Part shown: piece after piece, positions 36,723-45,408 of the stretch
How the letters are laid out: every line of letters begins with the position of its first letter
Numbering within the stretch: position 1 is the first letter of the stretch
DNA from: Shumkonia mesophila
GTDB taxonomy: Bacteria; Pseudomonadota; Alphaproteobacteria; Rhodospirillales; Shumkoniaceae
Length of the DNA stretch: 64,000 bases
Direction of reading: 5' to 3'
NCBI RefSeq assembly: GCF_026163695.1
Contig: NZ_JAOTID010000014.1
Coordinates: 62,001-126,000, forward strand
Made by a program: the position numbers and the translations under genes
Notes under the pieces: model-generated
What the model was told of the DNA's origin: nothing
Database searches by the model: none
The model's input: only the letters and a program-made list of their open reading frames with translations

Positions 36723-39700
36723 ATGCCACAATTCTTCATCGATCGCCCGGTCTTTGCCTGGGTGATTGCGATCTTCATAGCGTTGGCTGGAATTATCGCC
36801 ATTCCGCAACTTCCGGTGGCGCGCTTCCCTGTAATCGCGCCACCGAGCATCGGCATTTTCGCGACATATACCGGCGCGACGGTACAAACCGTCAATGACA
36901 GCGTGGTCACACCCATCGAGAAGGAACTCTCGAGCGTCAAGAACGTGCTCTATTACGAGTCCACCGTCGACTCGACCGGCGGTGCCAACATCATGGTGAC
37001 GTTCAAACCCGGAACCAACCCGGAACTGGCACAGGTGGATGTGCAGAATCGCCTCAAGAACGCCGAACCGCGTCTCCCGGAGGCCGTCCGGCGCGGTGGC
37101 ATCAATGTCGAAGCTGCTGAATCGGGTTTTCTGATGGTTATTACACTGAAGTCGCGCGGCGGCGGGACCGAAGAACTGGCCCTTGGCGACTATCTGACCC
37201 GCAACGTGAGCGAAGAATTGAAGCGCCTGCCGGGCGTCGGCCGCGTCCAACAGTTCGGTTCCGAACGCGCCATGCGCGTCTGGGTGGATCCGGCGAAACT
37301 GGCTGCCTACGACCTTACCATGGCTGATGTGACCGGGGCCATCACGCGCGAAAACGCTCAGGTTTCGCCTGGCAGGGTCGGAGACGAGCCGACGGTTCCG
37401 GGGACGAGAATATCGACGCCGCTGACTGTGCATGGCCAGTTGAACACGCCGGAGGAGTTCGCCGCGATACCGTTGCGAGCGCAGGCCGATGGGTCGCGTC
37501 TTCTCTTGTCGGATGTTGCGCGGGTGGAACTCGGCGCGCAAACACATGCCTTCAGCGTCAGCAGCAACGGTAAGCCCACAGCTGCCGCCGCGATCCAGAT
37601 GGCGCCCGGCGCCAACGCCGTGCGCACCGCAGCCGCGATCGAAAAGCGCTTGGCCGAGTTGCAGACCGCGATGCCGAAGGATATGGCGATCTCAATTTCC
37701 TACAACACGGCGCCTTTCGTAAAGGTGTCGATCACCAAGGTTATCCAGACGCTGGTCGAGGCTATGGTGCTGGTCTTCCTGGTGATTCTGCTGTTCTTGC
37801 AGAAGGTCCGCTATACGCTGATCCCAACCATTGTTGCGCCAATCGCGCTTCTGGGCACCTTCGCGGTGATGATGGCCGCGGGGTATTCGATCAACGTGCT
37901 GACCATGTTCGGCATGGTGCTAGCCATCGGCATCATCGTCGACGATGCCATTGTCGTCGTCGAAAATGTCGAGCGGATCATGTCCCGGCAGGGCCTGTCG
38001 CCGAGGGACGCCACTCGTCAGGCTATGCGCGAGATTTCAGGCGCCATCGTCGGTATCACCCTGGTTCTGGCCGCTGTCTTCATTCCAATGGGCATGGCCG
38101 GCGGTTCTGTCGGCGCGATCTATCGCCAGTTCACCATGTCGATGTCGGTCTCGATCCTGTTTTCCGCTTTCCTCGCGCTGACACTGACGCCCGCGCTCTG
38201 CGCTACGATCCTAAGGCCCGCGAAAAGCCATGCCGAAGGTGGCTTCTTTGCGTGGTTCAACAGAAAGTTCGATGCCCTGACCGCGCGCTACACCGGTGTC
38301 GTCGGCTGGATGTTGCGGCGCGGCGGGCGGATGTTGGTCATCTATGCCTTGCTGCTCGTGGCCCTGGGCGTTGGTTATTCACGGGTAGCAACGTCGTTCG
38401 TGCCGGAAGAGGATCAGGGAAACTTCATGGCCATGTTCGAGCTGCCGGCCGGCGCCACCGCCGAACGTACGCGCGAGATCGTCGCAATCTATGAAGCGCA
38501 TACCGCGACCCGTCCCGATATTGTCGAGAGCACCGTGATTCTGGGCTTCGGCTTTTCCGGCTCTGGTCCCAATGCCGCGCAAGCATTCACCAGCCTGAAG
38601 GATTGGAGCGAACGCAAGACGACGGTGAACGAAGAGATCGCGGCAGTTGAGGCGGCGATGGCGGATATCCCTGAAGGCACGGCGATGATCATGAAGCCCC
38701 CCGCCATCGAATCGCTCGGCACAACGTCCGGCTTCGCGCTGCGGCTGGAGGACCGAGGCAATTCAGGTCCGGCCGCACTGAAGGCGGCCGAGAACCAGCT
38801 CATCGCGCTGGCATCCGAAAGCAAATTGTATACCGGAGTGATGACGGAGGGCCTGCCCGATGGCCAGAGCATTGCGCTCAAGATCGATCGTCAGAAGGCG
38901 CTGGCGCTTGGGGTGTCTTTCTCGGCGATAAGCGACATGATTTCGACGGCGATTGGATCGAGCTACGTCAACGACTTTCCCAACAAGGGCCGGCTTCAGC
39001 AGGTGGTGGTGCAGGCGGATGCGCCCGCCCGGATGCATGTCGAGGATGTACTGCGTCTCCAGATGCGCAACATTGACGGCGGCATGGTTCCGTTGTCTGA
39101 AGTCGTCCAACCCGTCTGGGAAACCTCACCCCTGCAAATGGCGCGTTACAACGGTTATCCAGCTGCTCGCATCTCAGGTTCGGCTGCGCCGGGGGTCTCC
39201 AGCGGCGTGGCGATGGCCGAGATGGAGCGTTTGGCGCAAAAGCTGCCAAAGGGCTTTGCGCTGGAGTGGACCGGCCAATCCCTGCAGGAAAGGCAATCCG
39301 CTGCGCAGGCTTCGACGCTCCTTGCCGCCTCGATGCTGGTCGTCTTCCTCGTGCTCGCGGCACTCTACGAAAGCTGGTCAATCCCGCTGGCGGTCATGCT
39401 GGTCGTGCCGCTGGGTGTGCTCGGCGCAGTTCTGGCGGTGCTGGCGCGTGGGATGGAGAATGACGTGTTTTTCAAGGTGGGCCTCATCACCATAATCGGG
39501 CTTTCCGCCAAGAACGCTATTCTGTTGGTCGAGTACGCCCGACACCTGCGGCATGAGGGGATGAGCCTCTCTCGGGCAGTGTTGCGGGCATCCCGGTTGC
39601 GGCTTCGGCCTATTCTAATGACCTCGCTGGCCTTCATCCTGGGTGTCGTGCCGCTGATGATCGCACGCGGTGCCGGTTCTGAAATCCAGAATGCAATCGG

Positions 39701-39842
39701 GACCGGCGTGTTCGGCGGGATGTTGACCGCGACAGTGCTGGCGGTTTTCTTCGTTCCGGTGCTTTACGTTGCTGTCAGTCGATTGACCATGCCGAAATCA
39801 TGGGAGAAGAATCTGAAGAAAAACACGATCTCAGCCAAATGA
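36723..39842 (+). CDS. RND multidrug efflux transporter (AcrB/MexB type)
   Basis: A 1039-residue inner-membrane pump of usual HAE1 length with twelve segments and two large periplasmic loops. It starts MPQFFIDRPVFAWVI. The proton-relay residues are present: Asp407-Asp408 in GMVLAIGIIVDDAIVVVENV and Lys930 in IIGLSAKNAILLVEYA. These correspond to AcrB Asp407, Asp408 and Lys940. It exports hydrophobic drugs using proton entry. It lies between the adaptor gene and a two-component system, which likely controls it. A small imperfect hairpin (39849-39867) follows the stop. Confidence 0.96.
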   Translation: MPQFFIDRPVFAWVIAIFIALAGIIAIPQLPVARFPVIAPPSIGIFATYTGATVQTVNDSVVTPIEKELSSVKNVLYYESTVDSTGGANIMVTFKPGTNPELAQVDVQNRLKNAEPRLPEAVRRGGINVEAAESGFLMVITLKSRGGGTEELALGDYLTRNVSEELKRLPGVGRVQQFGSERAMRVWVDPAKLAAYDLTMADVTGAITRENAQVSPGRVGDEPTVPGTRISTPLTVHGQLNTPEEFAAIPLRAQADGSRLLLSDVARVELGAQTHAFSVSSNGKPTAAAAIQMAPGANAVRTAAAIEKRLAELQTAMPKDMAISISYNTAPFVKVSITKVIQTLVEAMVLVFLVILLFLQKVRYTLIPTIVAPIALLGTFAVMMAAGYSINVLTMFGMVLAIGIIVDDAIVVVENVERIMSRQGLSPRDATRQAMREISGAIVGITLVLAAVFIPMGMAGGSVGAIYRQFTMSMSVSILFSAFLALTLTPALCATILRPAKSHAEGGFFAWFNRKFDALTARYTGVVGWMLRRGGRMLVIYALLLVALGVGYSRVATSFVPEEDQGNFMAMFELPAGATAERTREIVAIYEAHTATRPDIVESTVILGFGFSGSGPNAAQAFTSLKDWSERKTTVNEEIAAVEAAMADIPEGTAMIMKPPAIESLGTTSGFALRLEDRGNSGPAALKAAENQLIALASESKLYTGVMTEGLPDGQSIALKIDRQKALALGVSFSAISDMISTAIGSSYVNDFPNKGRLQQVVVQADAPARMHVEDVLRLQMRNIDGGMVPLSEVVQPVWETSPLQMARYNGYPAARISGSAAPGVSSGVAMAEMERLAQKLPKGFALEWTGQSLQERQSAAQASTLLAASMLVVFLVLAALYESWSIPLAVMLVVPLGVLGAVLAVLARGMENDVFFKVGLITIIGLSAKNAILLVEYARHLRHEGMSLSRAVLRASRLRLRPILMTSLAFILGVVPLMIARGAGSEIQNAIGTGVFGGMLTATVLAVFFVPVLYVAVSRLTMPKSWEKNLKKNTISAK

Positions 39843-39881
39843 ACCTTTGGAGACAGCGTCTCAAAGATCGAAAATATAGCC

Positions 39882-40577
39882 ATGAACAATGCTTTGATCC
39901 TTATTATTGAAGACGAGCCCGAGATCGCCGAAATCATCGGGACCTACCTGTCGCGCGAAGGCTTCCGGATCATCACCGCGGGTGATGGGACAGTCGGGCT
40001 TGCCCATCACCTGCGCTTGCGGCCCGACCTTGTGGTGCTGGACATCAAGTTACCGGGGCAGGACGGTTACGAGGTGCTGGCGGCGATCCGTCGGCGCGGC
40101 GATACGCCCGTCATCATGGTCACTGCGCTGGCAGAGGATCTCGACAAGTTGCAGGCTCTACGCATCGGTGCCGACGATTATGTCGTTAAGCCGTTCAACC
40201 CGCTTGAGGTTGTGGCGCGCGCCAAGGCCGTCCTGCGCCGAACCATCGGGCGCGGTACCGAGCGGATGCTACGCGTCGGGCCGCTAACCATCGATCCGCG
40301 GGCTTATCGGGTGGAGGTCGAAAACGCGGCGGGGCCGGTGACGCTCGACCTGACGCGGACGGAATTTCGTATTCTGGCTCATATGGCCGCGAGCGTGGGC
40401 AGGGCGTTCGAGCGCTCGGAACTGGTCGATGCTTGCCTGCCGGAAGGTGAAGCACTTGATCGGACCGTGGACAGTCATGTCAGCAATTTGCGCCGCAAAT
40501 TGGCGGCGGCTGGGGCGGACGGATTGCTCGCCGGTGTCCGTGGCGTCGGCTACCGACTGGACAACACACATGGCTAG
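39882..40577 (+). CDS. OmpR/BaeR-type response regulator
   Basis: A 231-residue regulator. The receiver domain has the acidic pair in IIEDEPEIAEII, phospho-acceptor Asp54 in LVVLDIKLPGQDGYEVL, MVTALAEDLDKL and Lys in DDYVVKPFNPLEV. The C-terminal winged helix (residues 135-228) has LTRTEFRILAHMAASVGRAF and RTVDSHVSNLRRKL. Closest in style to BaeR/AdeR regulators of RND pumps. Its stop overlaps the sensor kinase start by 8 bases. It probably activates the upstream adaptor-pump operon. Confidence 0.94.
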   Translation: MNNALILIIEDEPEIAEIIGTYLSREGFRIITAGDGTVGLAHHLRLRPDLVVLDIKLPGQDGYEVLAAIRRRGDTPVIMVTALAEDLDKLQALRIGADDYVVKPFNPLEVVARAKAVLRRTIGRGTERMLRVGPLTIDPRAYRVEVENAAGPVTLDLTRTEFRILAHMAASVGRAFERSELVDACLPEGEALDRTVDSHVSNLRRKLAAAGADGLLAGVRGVGYRLDNTHG

Positions 40578-41640
40578 AAACCTGAATTCCCTGATCGTTC
40601 GCGCGATGATCGCACTTACCCTGCTAGCCTTTGCCGTCGTTTATTTCGGGCTGCTCGCCTATTTCTCCTTCATCTACGAATGGCTCTATCCGGAGTTCAC
40701 CGACGACGATTTCTTGCGTACCGGTGATATCGTAACGCTGGGCCTCCTCCTGGGAATAGGCATATCAACCGCCTCATTGCTGGGCTGGATTCTTGCACGG
40801 CGGATTGTGGATCCGTTGAAATCGGTCGCCGGGGCCGCGCGCAGGGTCGCGAAGGGAGATTTTTCGGCGCGCGCCTCATTGCGCCGCGGCAATTTCGGCG
40901 AGGCGAGCGATCTGGTCGACGACTTTAACCAGATGGCGGAGCGGCTGCAGCGCGCCGAGGCCGAGTTGAAATACTCGAACTCGGCTGTCGCGCATGAACT
41001 GCGTACGCCTCTGACCATTCTGCGCGGGCGATTGCAGGGCTTGCTGGATGGTGTCTTTACCCCCAGCGCCGAGCTCTATGGCCGGCTCATCGACCATGTG
41101 GACGATCTGTCGGCAATCGTAGAGGAATTGCGCACGCTGGCGCTGAGCAATGCGGGTCAGCTGGATCTGCAATACTCACGTCTTGATCTGGCGGTGGAGG
41201 CGGAGGCGGCGCTGACCTCGCTTGAGGATCAACTCGGCAAGGCCGGCATCACCACGACCCGGGAGTTGAGCAGCGCAGTCACGAGTGCTGATCGCTCGCG
41301 ATTGCGACAGGCCTTCGTCGCAATTCTCGAAAATTGCTGCCGCTACGCAGCGCTAAGTGCGGTGCACGTCGAGACCGGCGTCGCCGGGCAGCACGTCTTC
41401 TTCCGTTGCATCGATACCGGACCCGGCCTTCCCGAAGAAAGCCGTGCGCGCGCCTTTGAGCGGTTCTGGCGCGCGGACGACTCGCGAGGGCGTAGCGGTG
41501 GTGGCTCCGGTCTTGGCCTGCCAATCGTCAAGGCGATTGCCCAGGCGCATGGAGGCGATGCGCTGATCCTTTCTTCCCGCACCCCCGGTCTAGCCGTTGA
41601 AATCCGGCTGCCGCGCGGGGTGTTGCCTGTCTCAGGCTGA
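40570..41640 (+). CDS. Sensor histidine kinase (BaeS/AdeS-like)
   Basis: A 356-residue membrane kinase. There are two segments (residues about 8-30 and 52-76), a short periplasmic loop (EWLYPEFTDDDFLR), HAMP (RRIVDPLKSVAGAARRVAKG), the H-box AVAHELRTPLTILRGRL with His142, an N-box (LENCCRY), G1 DTGPGLPEE and G2 GGGSGLGLPIVKAIA. It phosphorylates the regulator encoded just upstream. The short periplasmic loop suggests it senses membrane-located signals, as in AdeS. ATG at 40570 is inside the end of the regulator gene. Confidence 0.94.
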   Translation: MARNLNSLIVRAMIALTLLAFAVVYFGLLAYFSFIYEWLYPEFTDDDFLRTGDIVTLGLLLGIGISTASLLGWILARRIVDPLKSVAGAARRVAKGDFSARASLRRGNFGEASDLVDDFNQMAERLQRAEAELKYSNSAVAHELRTPLTILRGRLQGLLDGVFTPSAELYGRLIDHVDDLSAIVEELRTLALSNAGQLDLQYSRLDLAVEAEAALTSLEDQLGKAGITTTRELSSAVTSADRSRLRQAFVAILENCCRYAALSAVHVETGVAGQHVFFRCIDTGPGLPEESRARAFERFWRADDSRGRSGGGSGLGLPIVKAIAQAHGGDALILSSRTPGLAVEIRLPRGVLPVSG

Positions 41641-41654
41641 GAATATCAAGGTCC

Positions 41655-42235
41655 ACACATCTCAAAGATCCCGACGATTATGACGATCTTGCCGCGCAGC
41701 ATATCTCCATTCGACGTCTGCTGGCGCTGTTCACCCCTTTTCGGGGGCGGATCGCGGCGGTCATGCTGCTTATGATGGTCGCTTCAACGACCGGTCTGAC
41801 AGGCCCGTTCCTGTTACGCGCGATCATCGACAAAGCTTTGCCACGGCACGATCTGAGGTTGCTCGTCTGGCTGGTGGCGGGTATGGTCGTCGTCGCCTTT
41901 CTGTCGGCTGCTATCGGTGCCTGCCAGGTAATCCTCAGTTCACGCATCGGACAGGCGATTCTGCACGACCTGCGGGTACGGCTCTACTCCCATCTCCAAA
42001 GCCTCTCGCTGCGATTCTTCACCGGAGCCCGTGTGGGCGAGGTACAATCGCGCATCGCCAGTGACATCGACGGGCTGTAATCGCTGGTGACCGAAGCCGC
42101 GAACGAGCTCGGCCGCTTGCTCAGCGCGGTCGTCATGACCGCAATCGCCATTCTGATTCTCGACTGGCGGCCGGCACTCTTCGTTCTGTTCATCGTGCCG
42201 GGTACGGTCCTCATCAGCAACCGCGTGGCCCGGTC
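41655..42235 (+). pseudogene. ABC exporter (type I, membrane domain) pseudogene with in-frame stop, cut by IS21
   Basis: One frame encodes the membrane half of an ABC exporter: ISIRRLLALFTPFRGRIAAV, FLLRAIIDKALPRHDLRLLV, QSLSLRFFTGARVGEVQSRI and SDIDGL, then a TAA at 42078-42080. Directly after, in the same frame, SLVTEAANELGRLLSAVVMT and WRPALFVLFIVPGTVLISN continue the family sequence, so the TAA replaces a sense codon (Gln expected). No start codon is visible at the 5' end. The gene stops at about 42235 where IS21 sequence begins, leaving no ATPase domain. Nonfunctional. Confidence 0.85.
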
Positions 42236-43340
42236 GAGGAATTGCGCGGGCGCGGCTATGACGGTGCGCACGGCAGCGTACACCGGTTTGTGAAGGTCTG
42301 GCGGGACGAGCGGGCACGGGTTCCAGCCGAGGCTTTCGTGCCGATGAGCTTCGCTCCCGGGGAAGCTTATCAGTTTGACTGGAGCCACGAGACGATCACG
42401 CTCCAGGGGCTGCCGTTGATGATCAAGGCGGCGCACATGAAGCTGTCGCACAGCCGCATGCCGTTCGTGCGCGCCTACTTCCGGGAGACCCAGGATCTGG
42501 TCTTCGACGCCCACGACAAGGCGTTCCTGTTCTACGGCGGGGTCTGCCGGCGCGGCATCTATGACAACATGAAGACGGCGGTCGAGGCGATCTTCGTCGG
42601 CAAGGCGCGGCAATATAATCGCCGGTTCCTGCAGATGTGTTTGCACCACCTGATCGAGCCGGTGGCGTGCACGCCGACGGCCGGCTGGGAGAAGGGGCAG
42701 GTTGAGAACCAGGTCGGCGATCTGCGCGATCGGCTCTTCCGCCCCAAGCCGCGGGTGAGGAGCCTTGCCGAGTTGAATGGCTGGCTGGAAGATCAGTGCC
42801 TCGCCTACGCCCGGCGGACCCGACACCCGGAGTTCAAGGAGCGGACGATCTGGGAGGTGTTCGAGGACGAACGGCCCAGCCTGATGGCGCTGCGTGCGCC
42901 GTTCGACGGCTTCGTCGAGAAGGCGGTCAGGGCCAGCACCACCTGCCTGATCATGGCCGATCACAACCGCTATAGCGTGGACGCGCGCGGCGGGTCGGAT
43001 GGTTCTGGTGCGCTCCCACGCTGAACGTATCGTGGTCCTCTGCAACGACGAGATCGTCGCCGACCATCCGCGCCACTTCCGGCGTGACCAGATCATCTAC
43101 GATCCCTGGCACTACCTGCCGGTTCTGGTGAAGAAGCCCGGGGCGTTGCGCAACGGCGCTCCCTTCAAGGACGGGGACCTGCCGGTCGCCTTGGCTCAGG
43201 TTCGTGCCAAGTTGAAGAGCCACGCCGATGGAGATCGCCAGTTCGTCAAGGTGCTGGGCGCGGTGCTCGATCACGGCCTGGCCACCGTCAGGCGCGATCG
43301 ATCAGCTATCGCATCAGAGGCGCCAAGTTCCCGGTGTTGA
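42236..43340 (+). pseudogene. istA: IstA transposase, truncated and frameshifted
   Basis: Frame from 42236: ELRGRGYDGAHGSVHRFVKV, then PGEAYQFDWSHETITLQG (first catalytic Asp), GGVCRRGIYDNMKTAVEAIF (second Asp) and GWEKGQVENQVGDLRDRLF (catalytic Glu). Near 42990, at NRYSVDARG, reading passes to the frame from 42999 ([38 protein letters not shown]). The N-terminal helix-turn-helix region is missing. DDE residues remain, but the protein cannot be made whole. Confidence 0.82.
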
Positions 43341-43855
43341 AGGATCTCGACAGCTTCGTCTTCGCCGACACCCCTGTGGATCAGGGGCAGGTTCGCGAGC
43401 TCGCGACCGGCACCTTCCTGGACGCCAAGCGCAACGGCATCTTCATCGGCGGAACGGGCAAAACCCATCTGTGCATCGCCGTCGCCGCCGTCATCCGTAA
43501 CCGGGCGCGGGGACGGTTCTTCAATCTCGTCGATCTCGTCAACCAGCTCGAACAGGAAAAGGCCGTAGGCCAGATCGGGCGGTTGGCCGAGAGGCTGCTC
43601 CGCCACGATCCCGTCGTCATCGACGAACTCGGCTATCTGCCGTTCAGCCAATCCGGCGGGCAGTTGCTGTTCCATCTCATCAGCAAACTCTACGAGAATA
43701 CCTCGCTCCTGATCACCACCAACCTCGCCTTCGCCGATTGGCCGCAAGTGTTCGGTGACGTCAAAATGACCACCGCCATGCTCGATCGCCTGACCCACCA
43801 CTGCGACATCATCGAGACCGGCAACACCAGCTGGCGCTTCAAAAACCGAAACTGA
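43302..43855 (+). pseudogene. istB: IstB helper ATPase, N-truncated with P-loop deletion
   Basis: Encodes [20 protein letters not shown], then [54 protein letters not shown] and the C-terminus [20 protein letters not shown]. Intact IstB reads GGTGTGKTH at the P-loop; here it is GGTGKTH, lacking two residues, so the GxxxxGKT nucleotide site is lost. The first 50 residues or so are also absent. Overlaps the end of istA. Confidence 0.82.
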
Positions 43856-44190
43856 CAAAACCCTCCCCCAGACCCCCTCCCGGGCTTCTCCTCGTGGGCG
43901 CACAGGAACCTCCCACGCCCTCCGCTCCGCACACCGCCGACGGCGCTGCGCTACGGGCGCGGGTCCCTCCTATGCACTACGCGGATAAGCCAAATCCTTC
44001 ACCCCAGAGGGTCATTATTGGAAGCGAAAAGGGGGGCGCGGTTGGAAGCGATTTGACACACAGGTCAGTCGATCACCATCATGGTTATGGATGCCGAGCA
44101 CATATAAAGTTGCCCTCTTCTGGGAGTTCGATTACAACTATAGCAGTTTGCAGTATTTCGGCCTGCTAGGATCAGAAAGATTAGGGCATC

Positions 44191-44445
44191 ATGTCAGTTT
44201 CTTCTCTCACGCTGGAAGAATTCCAGAGTTTGCTCGACCGCTTTGGCGGTGATCTGAACTCATGGCCGGAATTATACCGTCTCTCTGCCACTACTTTTAT
44301 TGCCGAGTCGGTTGAGGCGCAGGAGTTGATGCGCCGGGCCGAAGCCTTGGAAACGGGGCTTAGAAACCCGCCGAAGGCTCCCTCGGGGCTTTCAGATCGT
44401 GTCGTTGCCGAGGCGTTACGCCGATCACCCATCCGTAAGAACTGA
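44191..44445 (+). CDS. Small conserved protein with LLDxFxGxxxxWP motif, copy A
   Basis: An 84-residue protein, MSVSSLTLEEFQSLLDRFGG then DLNSWPELYR, a helical middle (SVEAQELMRRAEALE) and DRVVAEALRR. It is clearly homologous to the 83-residue protein at 55658-55909: both share FxxLLDx(F/Y)xGxxxxWPxxxR, EAQ and a Pro-rich turn before DRVxA. The two copies sit at opposite ends of the flagellar locus. From memory, proteins of this type occur beside ECF sigma factor genes in alphaproteobacteria, so an anti-sigma-like role is possible; not shown. It converges on flgL. Confidence 0.7.
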   Translation: MSVSSLTLEEFQSLLDRFGGDLNSWPELYRLSATTFIAESVEAQELMRRAEALETGLRNPPKAPSGLSDRVVAEALRRSPIRKN

Positions 44446-44458
44446 TCCGCGAGACCGC

Positions 44459-44481
44459 AACGGCAAGCTTTGCCGTTTTCC
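44459..44481 (+). terminator. Probable terminator between the small gene and flgL
   Basis: AACGGCAA and TTGCCGTT form a perfect 8-bp stem with a GCT loop, followed by TTCC on the plus strand. It lies in the 51-base gap between the convergent small gene (ends 44445) and flgL (ends 44497). It could stop transcription from both sides, although no T-run follows on the minus strand. Confidence 0.6.
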
Positions 44482-44496
44482 ATGGCGGACTCCAAT

Positions 44497-45405
44497 TCAC
44501 AGATATTTTGCCAAACTGAAGTGTGTGACCTTGCTTAAGGCGGAGTAGGACGCCTGCAACTGAGTGTCGTACAGCGAGAGCCTGACGGTGACCTGGGCGA
44601 GGTCGGCATTCTTGATGTCGCTTGTTATAGAGTTCAATAGGTCGAGTGACAGGGTTTGATGCTTTTCCGCGCTTTCCAGTCGCAAGGAGATATCGGAGAG
44701 GGCACTCTGGGTGGCGATCAGCGTGTCAAGCGCCTTGGTGGCGACATCGTAGGTTTCGTCGAGCGCGACCGTGTTGAGAGGCGAACTCGCCAAGTGAGCG
44801 GCTATGTTGGCCGCACGTAGTGCTTTTTCGAAGCCATCGGAGTTTGCGCCGACGCCGTAGACGATGGTCTGTTGGCTGGAGATGCGCACTGCGGCACGCT
44901 CGTCGTCCCCAGTATAGTAGGAGGTGTTGGTCGCGGATGGGAACGAAATTGGCGCGGCGAGCTTGGCGGTGTCCACCGGTGGAGAGCCCGTGCTGCTTCC
45001 CGCGAACAAATAACGACCGTCCATGCGCAGATTCATTTGGCTCGCGAGATCGCTAATCAAATCGCGACCGGCCCGGTTCAGCGTTGCGGCGCTGCCTGCG
45101 TCCGATTTTGCGGCGCTGAGCCTGCTCCGGAAGGAGGTCAGCAGTTCTATCATCCTTCCCACCGCCGAGTACATCGACTGTACCCGGTTCTTTGCGATCT
45201 CGGTGTTGCTCTTCCAGACCTTCATCTGCGTCATCATGTCCTCGGCGGAGAGCAGAGGCACGGCACCGGCCCCAAGTTCACCGTAGGTCGCGGCGACCAG
45301 ACCAGAGGCCTTCTGAGTGGCGGTCTCGGCATATTTTGACTGAACGGTCAAAGCAGCGTTCATCATCGTTGAGCCAAGGCCAAATGTGGAGACGCGTGTG
45401 ATCAT
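44497..45405 (-). CDS. flgL: Flagellar hook-filament junction protein FlgL
   Basis: A 302-residue protein starting MITRVSTFGLGSTMMNAALT. The N-terminal flagellin-like helix (residues 1-140, with GRDLISDLASQMNLRMDGRY and LFAG) and the C-terminal helix (residues 225-302, ISLRLESAEKHQTLSLDLLN) bracket a short variable middle, the normal FlgL plan. It links the FlgK ring to the filament. The start is 3 bases from the flgK stop and preceded by a GGTGAGATAAGAG stretch. Last gene of the leftward flagellar operon. Confidence 0.93.
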   Translation of the reverse strand: MITRVSTFGLGSTMMNAALTVQSKYAETATQKASGLVAATYGELGAGAVPLLSAEDMMTQMKVWKSNTEIAKNRVQSMYSAVGRMIELLTSFRSRLSAAKSDAGSAATLNRAGRDLISDLASQMNLRMDGRYLFAGSSTGSPPVDTAKLAAPISFPSATNTSYYTGDDERAAVRISSQQTIVYGVGANSDGFEKALRAANIAAHLASSPLNTVALDETYDVATKALDTLIATQSALSDISLRLESAEKHQTLSLDLLNSITSDIKNADLAQVTVRLSLYDTQLQASYSALSKVTHFSLAKYL

Positions 45406-45408
45406 CTC

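Larger units (their letters stand above)
42236..44061 (+). mobile_element. Decayed, 5'-truncated IS21-family element
   Basis: Contains the C-terminal two thirds of istA and most of istB, followed by a right-end spacer ending near TTTGACACACA at 44050-44061. The left terminus and istA start are missing; the left edge abuts the ABC exporter pseudogene. With damage in both genes it should be immobile. It is related to, but distinct from, the tail at 17428-17768. The 335-base stretch 43856-44190 holds only this right end and the promoter of the next small gene. Confidence 0.82.
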
